Assembly: GCA_025201705.1 (NCBI GenBank)
Contig: MU616594.1
Span: forward strand, 1-64,000
DNA: 64,000 nucleotides
Origin: Dissophora ornata
Lineage: Eukaryota > Mortierellomycota > Mortierellomycetes > Mortierellales > Mortierellaceae
Direction of reading: 5' to 3'
Below are positions 9,827 to 21,369 of this stretch, piece by piece. Every line of letters begins with the position of its first letter. Position 1 is the first letter of the stretch. The notes under the pieces are model-generated. The model had not been told where the DNA came from. It worked only from the letters and a program-made list of their open reading frames with translations, and made no database searches. The translations under genes and the position numbers were made by a program.

Positions 9827-10999
9827 TTAGATCATGGCAGCGAAAACTCCGGCAACAGCAGCAAGGGCAACCATGACCTTGGGGGAGGCAAGAATGGTGG
9901 CGGCGGAGGCCTTGGTGGTGGGAGTGGAAGTACCGGCAGAGGTGGTGGCGGTGTTAGTCAAGAAACCGGGGTAAGTGCCGTTCAAGAGGGGAGGGTTGGT
10001 GACGTTGACGTTGGTGTAGCCAGTAGCCTTGGCAACAATCTCGAAAACGTTGGAGACGGTGGCGTTAGCATCCTGACGTCCCAGGTTGCCGAGGTCCCAG
10101 TTGGACTCGACGGTGGAGAGGAGCGAGTAGTGGGTGTAAAAGGTCGAGTCGGTGGTGTTCTTCACGCTGGCGACAGCGTCTCCAAGAAGCATGGTCCAGA
10201 CGCGGTTAGCAATGCTGTAGGTCTCAGTCTCATCGAAGGTAAGAACAACCAAGGTGTTGTTCATGAAGCTTTTGTTGGCCAACAGAGGAGGCAAGAACGT
10301 CTGGACCCAGGCGGCGGCAACACCAACGGTGGTGTTGTGTCCGTCGTTGAGCATGTTGGGGGTGTAGAAGGCGTAGTTAGGGAGCTGGTTAGCAGCGAGG
10401 TCAGTCGCGAGTTGGGTGGCAGGGACGACGTTAGCGCAACGAGTGGCGTTGTTGGCGATCGAGTCGTAGATAATGAAGGGGTTGTGCTTGCGGAAGTAGA
10501 GACCCTCGCTCTCGAAACCGGTGTAGCATGCGGAAGGAGCATCCTCCATGTAGGCCCTCCAGGTAAGGTCCTTCGTCTCCAAGAGATCAACGATCGTGGT
10601 GTAGTTGGAGGGGATGGAATAGAGAGCATCATCATCCATGCCGAAGTAGTCACCACCAGCAGCGGCAATGTAGTTGGGCTCCGAGGGGTGGGTAACACCG
10701 GAGTAGTTTTCCAAGAGAACACCGTCGGGGAGGAACGAGGTGAGGTTGGCAGCTGTGGCGGCCAACGAGTAGTCCTATGTGTCAATAGCGTCAAGCGAGG
10801 AGAAAGCCGAGATTGAATTAGCGACATGAAGAGACCAAGAGCGGCAACTGTATCAGGTTACTTAATAATATGTATATGGTCGACTTACAGTGTTCTCGAG
10901 GTAGATGATGAAGATGTGGTCGAAGGCCTTTCCCTTGATGGAGGACTGGGCGGCAGCGGCGGCAACGAAGGCCAAAGAGACGATGGACTTGAACAGCAT
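9827..10999 (-). CDS. Secreted, probably GPI-anchored acid phosphatase (phosphoesterase family)
   Basis: Extracellular phosphomonoesterase of the fungal acid phosphatase/phospholipase C-like family (PF04185). Exons are 10889-10999 and 9827-10774, giving 352 aa. Residues 1-17 form a signal peptide (MLFKSIVSLAFVAAAAA). The first exon ends in the family's IIYLENT motif, and exon 2 opens DYSLAA. Conserved active-site blocks seen are GVTHPSEPNY, TPNMLNDGHNTT and VVLTFDETE. Many N-X-S/T sites fit secretion. The C-terminus is Ser/Thr/Ala-rich and ends in a hydrophobic stretch (MVALAAVAGVFAAMI), typical of a GPI-anchor signal. A TATAAAG lies on the minus strand at 11101-11107, about 100 bp before the start. 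Phosphate-regulated expression is common for the family, but no regulator site is recognised here. Confidence 0.92.
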
Positions 11000-11100
11000 G
11001 GTGAGCTTCAGTTGGAGAGGTGTGGTGGAAAGATGAGAGGGATGGAAGACCTAAGACGTGCTTGAGTTTTTTTTTCTCATAATGTGGGGTGACGGTGGGT

Positions 11101-11107
11101 CTTTATA
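11101..11107 (-). promoter_or_regulatory. TATA box of acid phosphatase gene
   Basis: TATAAAG on the minus strand, about 100 bp upstream of the start codon at 10999. Position and sequence fit a core promoter. Confidence 0.55.
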
Positions 11108-12561
11108 CTCGAGCGTTGCAACATTGCTAGGCCCAGGATGGCAGGGCCGGAAAAAATGCCGCTTCATTAAAGTGTGGCTATTGTCGGTCTCTCGTCTTCC
11201 AGTCAAGACAAATGAGAGCAGCACATGGGAGGGCAATCGATATCTGGAATAAGCTGCTGTGAGGTGGAGTACAGACAAAAGTGGAGCAGTTGGATAGAGT
11301 AAGTAACTGTTCGGAACACCATGCCCACATACAGAACTGCTCAACTTTGAAGTACTCTGTGGTGATATCATGCAGGAGAGGCAGAGAATACGCCTCATTC
11401 CGTAACCGAAGGGCAAAGTTATCCTCATGCAAAGCTTAGAGTGTTTATTTCTGCTCTCAACCCGGTTTTGGACAATAAAGTAGAGATGGATACAGCCGGT
11501 ACTGTCGCGCCTGTCCAATATCGGCCTGGGTCATTCACAGGAAGGAAAGAATGATGCAGTTGATGCAGTTAGTTCGACTTCCGCTCAAGGCTCTCCTGTT
11601 CTGTCGCCGGGATGTGCCCTGCTGGAAGCAGAAGTAGCTGCAAATCGCAATGGTCGACACATTGACCGGCCTGCGCCTCGTGGAATCTTAGCCAAGAGCA
11701 TGGCCCGCGTGGATGGCGGTCTGGCCAATCAGCGTTGGATAAGCCGGAATAAAATTTCTCTGGACTGGGCTGGCGTGCCAATTCTCAAGCTCGCGAGTCG
11801 TACGCTGTATCCCATTCGCTCATCTTTTGGTTCTTCATGACATGCAAGTAAGAAATAATTGTGAGCGCTCACTCGCCCGCCCTGAGAAAGCAAGAGCCAG
11901 TCCGTGCAAAGGAATCAAAAACGTTGCTTGCTCTCACGATTTTCATTCATCGGATTCCCGAGAGTTTAGTAACACAAGCAAGCGGAACACAACTTCGTGG
12001 TTTTCACCGCCGGGCGTAGCGAAAATTGAAATGGAGTTCTATTTTTCCGCCGACGTGGCGTGGCAGCCAATCGATCGCAGGGATGTCCCCCATGCGGTTG
12101 TCTTTCTATGCGAAACCGTGTTGCACGAGGGTCAAGTCCACTCGGTCAAATAACACTAAATTTACCCCAATATACATACCCGTGGTAACACGATCGTTGG
12201 GTCAGCGGCATTTTCCTTGCCAAAAACGTGCGGGACCTATCCAGTGGAGCGACCAGCTATTCCAATAAGATGGTTTCTTGCACTATAGCTTCGGATCTTA
12301 TGAAAGCATCGCACCTGGATGGAACTATTCCATTGTTCTGCCTCACTTTTCTCTGCGGAATAATAGACTCTAAGGCCCCGTTTAACTTAGGAAGTAGAGC
12401 CTTCTTGGCCTTGTGTAAACCTGAGCAAAGAGGAAAACAAAGTTCTACGACAAACCCGTCTCTTTATTAACCAAGTCTCCAAGAGAGTTAAGGTTTATCT
12501 TCTCTTCGGCTTCACTGCAACCCATCATCGATTCTACATAGTTGCATCACATTTTTTTTTT
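11108..12561. other. Long divergent intergenic region
   Basis: No gene is supported between the acid phosphatase and the multicopper oxidase, which are transcribed away from each other. Open frames up to 155 codons on the minus strand near 11051-11518 show no domain. A GGCCCCGTTT motif at 12376-12385 resembles a transposon end, but I found no partner. Confidence 0.45.
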
Positions 12562-12570
12562 TCGTATAAA
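12562..12570 (+). promoter_or_regulatory. TATA box of multicopper oxidase gene
   Basis: CGTATAAAAG about 235 bp before the start codon at 12800. The leader that follows is pyrimidine-rich and ATG-free until the proposed start, apart from ATG codons in other frames. Confidence 0.5.
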
Positions 12571-12799
12571 AGACCATCCTCGATTTCTTATCAGATCCTC
12601 TTTTCTCTTGTTTTGTGTTCCTGTCTGGCATTCCTTCACCCTGTCCTCTCGTCTTCTTATCAGATCGATAGCCCTTCCACCGCCTATCCCCGGCTTGCAT
12701 CAACCTTTGGCCACTCCTCACCATTGATCCTTTTCCGACGTCCACGTCCACCTGCATTCCTTACCCTAATTTCTGGACAGTACACTCTACCGCCAAATC

Positions 12800-14667
12800 A
12801 TGCCCCTGCAGCCAAGGCATAAGCGGATTATCCGCAGAGCCCTCGTCACTTGTGCAGTCCTATCAGTCATTGTGCTGGGCCTTACACTTGGTCTGGTCTT
12901 TGGCCTGCGCTCGAAAAATTCTCATGGCTCTTCGTCCCAATTCGCAGAAAGCTGGAACAACCCCTCAGAGTTTATCTTGAGCAAGAACTTCACCATCAGC
13001 AAGACGCCAACGACTCGCACCTATGATTGGACTATCACGCAACAAACCATCGCCCCTGATGGTCTTGAGCGACCAATGCTACTGGTCAACGGAATGTTCC
13101 CCGGTCCACTTGTTGAGGCCAACACGGGCGACAATATTGTTGTCAAGGTCACTAACAACATGGTGAATGGAACGGCCATCCACTGGCACGGCATGTTCCA
13201 AAACGGTGAGTAGCATGAAAGAATATCCGATGGTGCATCATTTTATACATAAACATCACTCTATCCTCGTATGTTGACCCGCATTCTTTTATCCATGCTG
13301 CTTTGGCACTAGGCACCAACTGGATGGATGGTACAATGGGTATCACACAATGCGCGATCCCTCCAGGCCAAAGTTTCACCTACAACTTTACCGTTCCAAA
13401 CCAATGGGGCACCTATTGGTGGCATGCTCATGCTGCATCCCAGTACATCGATGGTATCGTCGGACCCCTGATCATCCACAGCCCAGATGAGCCTCACTTG
13501 GACGACTATGAAGAAGACATCATTATGATGATCAGCGACTACTACCACACCGACTCTGGTTCCCTGCTTAGCTGGTACCTTAGTACCGACAGCGAGGGAA
13601 CCGAACCTGTGCCTGACAATGGCCTCATCAATGGTCGAAACTCCTTTGACTGCACCATGGACTCTCAGGCACTCTTTCCTACCGGCCAAAAGTGCACGTC
13701 AGGTGCACCCATGTCCGTATTTGATTTCAAGGCCGGAACTTCGTACAGAGTTCGCATTATCAATACTGGAGCCTTTGCAGACTTCCAGTTCTCGATCGAC
13801 AACCACACCTTGTCTGTAATCGAGGCTGATGGTGTCGATATGCAGCCTGTTTCTGTTCAGCGTGTCCCCATCCACGTCGCACAGCGCTACTCGGTCCTTG
13901 TCCAAGCAAACCAGGCTGTCGGAAACTACTGGGTCAGAGCCACCATGAACACCAACTGTTTCAACACCCCAAACCCTGCGTTGGACGAGCGTGTCCAGGC
14001 CATCATTCGTTACGAAGGTGCATCCACCACTCAGGAGCCCAACTCTGTGGACTGGACTACTTCCGCTTGGGCTCCCGTCTGCCTTGATTTGACCCTAGAT
14101 ATGCTCAAGCCTTACTTTGCCGAACCTGCCCCTAATGCGACCACGCAGGTCTTCTTGACTACGTCCTTCCAGACACTCCGTAGCGACCATGTCAACCTCG
14201 GCTATGTGAACGGTATATCGTGGTCACCCCTTATGAACGATTCCACCGTATTCCAAGCCCAGAGAGGCATTAGCACATATGACGCCTCGCAGCAGGTTAT
14301 TTCACTAAACACCACAGGCGTGGTTGAGGTGGTCATCACCAACTATGATGAAGGTTCTCACCCCTTCCACTTCCACGGCCACAACTTTTATGTGCTCGGA
14401 TGGGGTGACGGTGCGTACGTTCCAGGAACGACCCAGCTGGAGTTAACGAACCCTCTGAGGAGAGACACTAGCACGGTCCCTTCCTTTGGATACACTGTTA
14501 TTCGCTTTGTGAACGATAACCCTGGTATGTGGGCTTTCCACTGCCACATCGACTGGCATATGGAAGCTGGACTTATGGTACAGTTCGAGTCACTCCCACA
14601 GGTTATCAAGACCTTCCAGATCCCACCAGAGATGACAGCCATGTGTTCCTACAACTTCAGTTCTTAA
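12800..14667 (+). CDS. Multicopper oxidase, N-terminally membrane-anchored (Fet3/laccase-like)
   Basis: A copper enzyme that oxidises a substrate one electron at a time and reduces O2 to water. Exons are 12800-13205 and 13313-14667, giving 586 aa. Residues 1-11 are basic and 12-36 form one hydrophobic helix, so the protein looks like a type II membrane protein facing outward. All four copper-binding blocks are present: HWHG (128-131), WWHAH (171-175), HPFHFHGH (485-492) and HCHIDWH (545-551). The residue ten after the T1 Cys is Leu, which does not bind copper. The region HWHGMFQNG...MDG...TQC is closer to Fet3-type oxidases than to plant-biomass laccases. However, the Fet3 acidic residue in its Q-Y-E-D-G motif is Ile here (QYIDG, 179-183), arguing against a ferroxidase. 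The Fet3 C-terminal membrane helix is absent. The substrate is unknown. Confidence 0.92.
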
Positions 14668-14924
14668 AATACAGTCACTCACATATCAATTTGACAGCAC
14701 CATATACCACATCTTGCACCATCACATAATAAATAACCAACTAGCTCTACTGTGATGGCCGCCATGTGTTGACGGGCAATGGTCGCATGTGAGGGGGGGT
14801 TTTTTTTGACATATTATTCTCTCTAGTCTATGGGCGCGGAAATCCATGAACAAGCGGACTAGGCCATTATCTAAACAAATATATGCAAAAATTGAAAATC
14901 GCGCCATGATGTCAGCGATATGAT

Positions 14925-15075
14925 TTAAGTCCCACGGTAAAACCGGTTAACATGGTATAAAGATGCATACGCAGATGGGTTGGGAGGTTTGTAGCACCTT
15001 GCTTTATCTCCTTTTCGGACCTCAGCTGCATCCACAGGGCCGTCTTTCGAGATTCTTCGCAGGACACCTGAAACG

Positions 15076-15106
<31 letters not shown>

Positions 15107-16195
15107 TATGAGTAAGGCAATCTTATGAAATCGTAAACCCTGTTGATCGTCATAGCACCTACCATCCAAAATGAAGGCAGTCAGTCCCCAGATTGTGATA
15201 TTTTCCTCTTCTATCTTCCAGACTGGGTACAAGGACTTTGAGCTTCTGAACTGGGCCATTGACTTCTTTTTGGGGTCAATCAAATCTTGAAATGGCACTG
15301 TGAACACCTTGAAGACCTCGTCTTTGTTGAACACAATCGAGTCGATATCCTCAATGGGCTCTTTGATTAATCCCACAAAGGGATACACTTTCATCGTGCA
15401 ATCCTTGTTGGGCACGGGCGAATATTCTCCAAGAACTTCCACTTTATCCCGCGACACCGAGATTTCCTCTTCCATTTCGCGCAAAGCCGTGTCGAGAACT
15501 GTTTTGTCTGTTGGGTCCCGTTTGCCTCCAGGAAAGCTATCGGAGGAAAATAACACACAGGTCAATTGCAGCCTGATTGGAGTGACGAGCACTTTTTCTG
15601 TTCGTAAGCGATAAATAGAGGTACCTGACCTCCCCCCGATGATTCCTCATATTCTTAGCACGGATGGTGAAGAGAACGCTAGGCACCCCCTTATGAATGC
15701 AGAGCGGCTGAGGGGGTAAAGAAGAAGTTAGAGGCGCTAATATCTGCCAAAGGAAGTGAAGTATCACAATAATTTCCCTCCTTGTCCCCCAGGACTGGGG
15801 GCAACCCATACCATGAAAACGGCAGCCTGGCGCACGGGGTTCTGCCTAAAGTACGCACTTGTGTCCGGCTTTTCTTCAAGTCGTTTCCTGCACAGGTCCA
15901 AAAACGCTCTGTCATATTGAATCGGTTTCTCTGGACTTTGAGAGGTAGCAGTCTCAGCTTCAGTTGAAGAGTTATTCGCCCGAGCCTCAGAGCTGCATTG
16001 GGTGCCATAGTGACAACGGCTCCGGGTCTCCTGCCATGAGTTGATGTAGGATCTCCTGACGCGATGTATTTTAATTGTCGAAAAGTTCGAATGCTGCTGA
16101 CACGATTGCCTTGAAACCCGCACTGTAGACTGGATGAGGGTCGTACTCATGGCAGATCCATTGGTAGCCACTGTTGCTACTGCTAATGATGCCAT
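14925..16195 (-). CDS. Nudix hydrolase of the coenzyme A diphosphatase type (NUDT7/Pcd1-like)
   Basis: Probably hydrolyses CoA or acyl-CoA to phosphopantetheine and 3',5'-ADP. Exons are 15812-16195, 15625-15707, 15163-15536 and 14925-15067, giving 327 aa. The Nudix box spans the exon 2/3 junction: SFPGGKRDPTDK followed by TALREMEEEI. The GGK-D-P-D form is usual in CoA Nudix enzymes. Upstream is RQAAVFM, the family's first strand; downstream is WGLTAFILDG. The first about 90 residues are Ser/Thr/Arg/Gln-rich and could be a mitochondrial targeting extension. The start ATG at 16195 was chosen because the longer frame begins at TTG. The last intron contains a run of about 27 A on the plus strand, which serves as its pyrimidine tract. 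No C-terminal SKL-type peroxisomal signal is present. Confidence 0.88.
15075..15102. repeat. Poly-A/T homopolymer tract in Nudix intron
   Basis: A run of about 27 A residues on the plus strand lies just before the acceptor of the last intron of the minus-strand Nudix gene. It reads as poly-T before CAG in the transcript sense. Assembly length may be inexact. Confidence 0.8.
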
Positions 16196-16800
16196 CGCGC
16201 GTCTGTGTAGCAATTTGATCGTTTAAAGGTTTAAAGATGAATAAATGATTTGTACAGCTCAGAAAAAATGTCCGAAATTACGCGCTAGCACCACGTAAAA
16301 TGATAGGAATCATTATCCACCAAAGGAACCTGCCAGATATCGTTGCTGAAGTGCATGGAGTCGTTTAAACATGGCCGGCTCGCTATGAGACCCTCTCCGC
16401 ACTCCTTACTTGCGGGTACACTTATTTGAAACCAGGGCTCATTATGGCCCTCCCACTCGTGTAAAAGTAGAAGTTGCCACTACATGAGTGAGCGGTTGAG
16501 TTATGAAGCGCATCTCCATGCAAGATATCTGCTCGTCGTCTGGCTACGATAGGGGTACATTTGAGGCCAATTAGAAATCCAACGCGGTGGTGCTGTGCAT
16601 AGCAATGAAGCGCCGTTCAAGGCGATCCCGCAGGGGTGAAGAAGTCTCCATATCATCTGACACCTCCATGTCCATCTATATACCGTGTGTGCTTGTGGGA
16701 TTCATACCGGGGCCGTGTATAGCACCTGGTGGTTGACTGTCCCGTCTACCCTGCCTTCCACCCTCTAGCGGTCACGCCACACCACACACTCTCTTGCTCT
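16196..16800. other. Intergenic, nothing recognised
   Basis: No coding or RNA feature is supported between the Nudix gene and the decayed CAP-protein gene. Confidence 0.4.
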
Positions 16801-16816
16801 CTCGATTAGAAACGTA

Positions 16817-17500
16817 ATGACACGAGGGTTGCCGCCATTCCCTTTATCAATATCGCTGTTCTAGCCGCCGCCTCCGTCTCCGCCGAGGAACCCACAAAGA
16901 ACTTTGAGGCTTCGTCCGAGCCGACGTCAGCGGAACCTGCAGCCTCTCTCAACATCGGTCGCGGTCGCTATAGGCCTTTGACAAGCGAGCAAGCCGAGGA
17001 GTTTGAACACCACCAGTGACCCTCTCCTGAATCGCAAGAGCTCCCTCGGAAACCTACCGACATTCTGCGATGTCGGTAGTGACCATGGAGGAACTGGAAG
17101 AGATCCTGGATGCGCGCAACGAATTCAGAGCGCCCCACGGCGCCCCTCCTTTAACATGGAACTAGGATGCAGCTAACTTTGGGGATAACACAATTTAGCA
17201 GTATGCGCTCCGACATGATGGTGGACCAGTATGTTTCCTCTTCTTAGATTCCTATTAAGCTGTGGTAAATGAACATTGATTTCAATTGATCACATATTCT
17301 ATAGTACGGAGAGAACCTTGTCGCCAGGTACCAAGACTTCAAGCAGGCTGTTAAGGCGTGGTGTGGAGAAGTCAAGAACTACGACTAAAAAAAGACCTGG
17401 CTTTTCCGGGGCAACAGGCAGGTGTATTTTGTTTTTTGTTTTTTATTTGGAAGCAACGTTCTACCGCGTATCCGCGACAGGCTGTAATGCCTGAACTCTT
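16817..17500 (+). pseudogene. CAP/SCP/PR-1-like secreted protein pseudogene
   Basis: Fragments in order match a secreted CAP-superfamily protein. First comes a hydrophobic signal-like stretch (IPFINIAVLAAASVSA) with a shifted ATG just upstream, then an Ala/Glu/Pro-rich spacer ending in TGA near 17018. In a new frame comes EELEEILDARNEFRAPHGA followed by PPLTWN, a TAG, DAANFGDN, another TAG, and RHDGGP. A still-recognisable intron (about 17231-17304) joins to YGENLVARYQDFKQAVKAW, the diagnostic CAP block containing GPYGEN. After EVKNYD a frameshift in an A-run leads to KKRPGFSGATG. The last CAP strand may survive as IWK near 17440. There are at least three stops and about three frameshifts, so it is non-functional. 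In living CAP proteins the His before GGP and the Glu of YGEN help form the central cavity; both are still visible. Confidence 0.72.
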
Positions 17501-20500
17501 TCATTCAGATGTTCAATAGTCAGTACATGCAGCACAGAGCTTTTCAACCTACTTTACCCTATATGCAGAGAGGTTTATATTGAAAAAGTGATAATACTTA
17601 GCCAAACTAGAGGTGTGGCAACATATCGAAAAGTGGCATCTGGTCAATGATTAATAACTTGCTCCGTGTGCAGGTGAAGCCTTCAGAAACCTCTCGAAAA
17701 TCGGCAACTGGCAATTACTTTAGTTGTTTGTTCTATTTTCAAACTCAAGTGCAGACAGCACGTTGTGGCGTGCGCAGCCACTGGAATGCACAGTTTCAAT
17801 GCACTTCGCCAGCTCATGTGCTAAATATACGGCAACGGCATCTCCCTATTCGTGTTTCCTACGTTACTGCGGACCTGTTACGTCTATTATTTTCAGCCTC
17901 ACAACTGTGCGATGGCGTGCATCGATTGAACTAATGCATCCCTGTCAAAGGCTGCAGGCCGGGTTTACCGGAGTATTATTGTGCGAGCGCGGTAGGGCAG
18001 GGCACGGGACCCGCAAGGCAGAACGGCAAAGACGCGAACAGTGAAAAATCATATACAAAGCAGCTGACAAGGAAGAGGTAAATGGTCCAGATAAGCAACC
18101 TTTTTTTTTTTGCGCCTGTGCAAGTCCTTTTTAATTCCAGTGCATATGCATACGCCACCTTTTCATTGTTGCTGCGAGTTCTATTTCGAACTAATCCTGT
18201 TGAACGCAGACAGATCGTCTCCTTGTTCATGTGGAACGGGCTGTCCTACAGAAAAAGTTTCAACCATCAAGGCGTTCATATCTCGCATTGTCGAACTACG
18301 TGGCAATGCTAGACACAGGATCAAGGGGTTTGTTTACAAGCGATGTCCTCTCCCCTCTTGGTCTCCTACTCCTCCTTGAAATCCGGTTGTGCGTGCTATT
18401 TCTATTAGCATTCTACCATGAAGGTGCAGTGCCAGAAGCATTAGCCACATTCGATGGCTTAGGAGGCTGATCACTAAGCGTGCATGTCGGTCCTCCTCTC
18501 TTCATCTCTCGAACTCCTTTGAATCGGTTGTATTATTTTTTTTTCTTTTATTCATGCAAAATGATCCATGAAAAGCTCTCATGGAGAATAGGATGCACAA
18601 ACGGGAAAAAAAGAAAAAAGGAGGAGCAATATGACCATGGCAGCGGCTTGTGAATAGCCTTTTGGACGTTTGGATGCCTGCTGAATAGAAGGTAGATTGT
18701 TCACAAGCAGCATATTAACTAGTTTTTCTAGTTTACCCATTCGTGCAGAATAAGAAAAAAGAAAAGCAAGGCAAACGCGTGATGTGAAGTAAAAGAAAAA
18801 AGAAAAGAGAAAAGAAAAAAGGCAACACAACCGTGTGAATGGTGTGTCAAGAGATGGAAAAAGGGAGGCAAACGCTCTTTTTTCTTGTCTGTCGTCTGTT
18901 TTTGCCTGGGCTAGACCTGGGAGGACAACCTGAGTTCGGATAACATCAGGCATGTAGTGAATGAGTTGAGCCATCATCATCAGTAAACGGATGCTGAATA
19001 CTAGGATTTCCGGGCGAGCTAGTCGAGATATCTGCAGCGACGTGTTGGTAGGAAGGAAAAATAAATTCAGCGAGGGTGCATTAAAGGTCAAAGATGCCCT
19101 TGCAGATCGCAAATTAAGGACACTACAGCTCCTTCTTGTTGATCTCGTTTTATTTTGTATTTCAAAGGGGAGGCGGACAGGGTCGTGACTTGACATTCTG
19201 CTATCCAACTGAGATCAGCCTGAAGATAGACCTCATGTCCAACAGAACGGAAGACCGACTGTTTGCAAAATGGATGAGAGCGACATCAACTGAAGCGAAA
19301 TCCAAGAAGACAAAAACATGGTCGAGCTCGCCATACCAAACGCGACCGTGATTCACATACACTGTACAAAGTTTGAGTCCTCGAGAAACGTTTCAGAAAA
19401 ATAACGCGAGAGAAATCACTGGCTCAGCCCAATTTGTTGAATTCATACAAGGTAAAGCAGGGTCCCAGATCGCTCTTTGCTCATCTGAGACCATGGAAGG
19501 GTTCATTTTTCGGTGTTCGTTGTGTTCTTTCGAAACTGTCCCGATCATACCGAGGAACATACGTCTAGCCATATACTACTATCGCATGAAATATAACGTG
19601 TGTTCTCAGCTCGGCTCTTGCCTCCCTTCACCCAAATAACACCGGGTGTTCAGGGACTCTCTCGTGGACGCTTGAGTTCATAGACAAAGGCCTAGACCTT
19701 TGAATACAGTTCGCCTGCAGTCTGTGCTATGGCGCTGGGACCTTGGGAGCTCCAGACGTTATGAAGAGCATCTGGGACCAACTAACTAGCTTTCTGAGAG
19801 CTGCGGCCGTCACAGTGTCGTTCTCAAAACCGATCTCTCCCTTTTGACTAGGAGATAAATGCGAGTGGAGACAGAGACAGTACCCTCTTGTTTTCTGCCT
19901 CAAGTGCAGGCTGCTCTCGTGTCAATGTTTTATATCCAGGCCCATGAGAGGTGCTGTTTCTACCGCCAACCTTATAATATTTCTTAATCGCACTGTCGAC
20001 TACACATGCAGATGCACAGGCTCGCATACGCTGTTCTACTCACACTAAGGGGTTCATCCAAATCGAGAGGGGTGTAGAGTAGCTAGTAGCTGCTTGAGAG
20101 ATAGAGACGGCAGCATATCACACTGAAAAACAACCGAAATGATTTCAATAATGCCCGTCGTGATATGGGGCTCAAAAGAAAACACCAAGAGGGAGCCCCG
20201 TCGATGCCTTGCAATAATCCTGGATGCAGTAAAAACTATGGCTATGAGTCATTTGTTCAACGAGGGTATCCAAACAGACTATCTGCAGACAAAAACGCAG
20301 CATAACCTGGTTTGGATTGATAACGGCTAGCTGTGTTAGCGCTTTAATGCCTCTAGAATAGTTGATGGGCTAATCGTGCTGCCTCCCCCGCTTTCAGTTC
20401 GGCGGAGCGGCCACTGTCTGCGTGGAAGGGTACAGCTGTGCTGTCCTCTTTGTGGAGAGGTACATGCGGTGGAGTATCTCTCTTTTCTTTCCTCGGAGTG

Positions 20501-20783
20501 CGAGGGACGAGATTTTTTTTTTTGTGAAACGGGTTTGTCTCCTAGTTTTTGCGCTGTCAAACGAGACGCGTCGCTCGCTGGCCGTCACTGGCCATGTCGC
20601 TGGACGGTTGGCCCGTGAGCGTCGGATCTGGTTTGATCTCAATTGAGTTGAACTCAGTGTTGAAGCAAACCATTCAGTCCAATTCAGTCACAAATTAAAG
20701 CGGTCTCGATTCCAATTCACTTATTACTTTTTAGAATAACCGATGGGGAACAGACTGCCAGCACTGTCTGCCCAAAGGGCAAT
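17501..20783. other. Gene-poor region of about 3.3 kb
   Basis: No gene, RNA or mobile element is recognised. The longest open frame (minus, 18579-19208) is interrupted by A/G-rich low-complexity sequence near 18780-18850 and has no domain. Frames near 17647-18044 and 20376-20646 overlap on both strands and look like chance. Confidence 0.4.
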
Positions 20784-20792
20784 AAATAAAAG
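20780..20792 (+). promoter_or_regulatory. TATA-like element upstream of response regulator gene
   Basis: AATAAATAAAAGG lies about 455 bp before the first in-frame ATG (21241) and about 585 bp before the preferred ATG (21370). The leader that follows is C/T-rich with CATC/CACC repeats, which is usual for a long fungal 5' leader. Confidence 0.4.
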
Positions 20793-21369
20793 GGGAGGAT
20801 TTTCGCTCCTTCTCTTTTTTCCCTCTTCCTCTACCTCCAGCTATCTATCACCAGCTATCCATCGCCAGCCCTTGATCCGCTACCATCCCGTACACGTTTT
20901 GTCGAGTAATACACTCTTCCACATAGCCACCCTTTCATCATAAAAACGTGCAAGGTCGTCACTTTCGAGCCTGATCTCCTTGGCACCAGATACCTCTTCG
21001 TCTCATCTCTCCTTGCTCCAGGCAGGCCTAAACGCAAACCGACACAGCGGCCAACACTTCTGTCCCTTCGCTCTTTGACCCACCATTGCCCTTGGCACTC
21101 GCAACTGCAGCCATCATATCGACTCTACCTTTGATACCCACCCCCCGCTCTGATTGCGCTCCTGACAAGGCCACGCAACAATAACGCCCTCCAAAATCAC
21201 GGACCAACTTGAACTCCATTCTCAGGATACCCAGTCAACCATGCTCAGCTCCCTACTACACTCTGTGTGTCCTTGCAACAGCTCTTTAAAAACAAGCCGA
21301 TATTCTTCACTCTTCCCTCAAATACCTCAACAACAACATTCTCCACCTCCCTCACCTCGAACAGTCAAC

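Noticed and set aside
9809..10816. A 335-codon plus-strand open frame, rich in Gly/Val/Ser
   Set aside because: It is the exact antisense of the acid phosphatase exon. Its composition (GGNGGGGG runs) is a shadow of the codon bias on the minus strand.
12374..12390. GGCCCCGTTTAAC resembling a transposon end
   Set aside because: No inverted partner or target duplication was found nearby.
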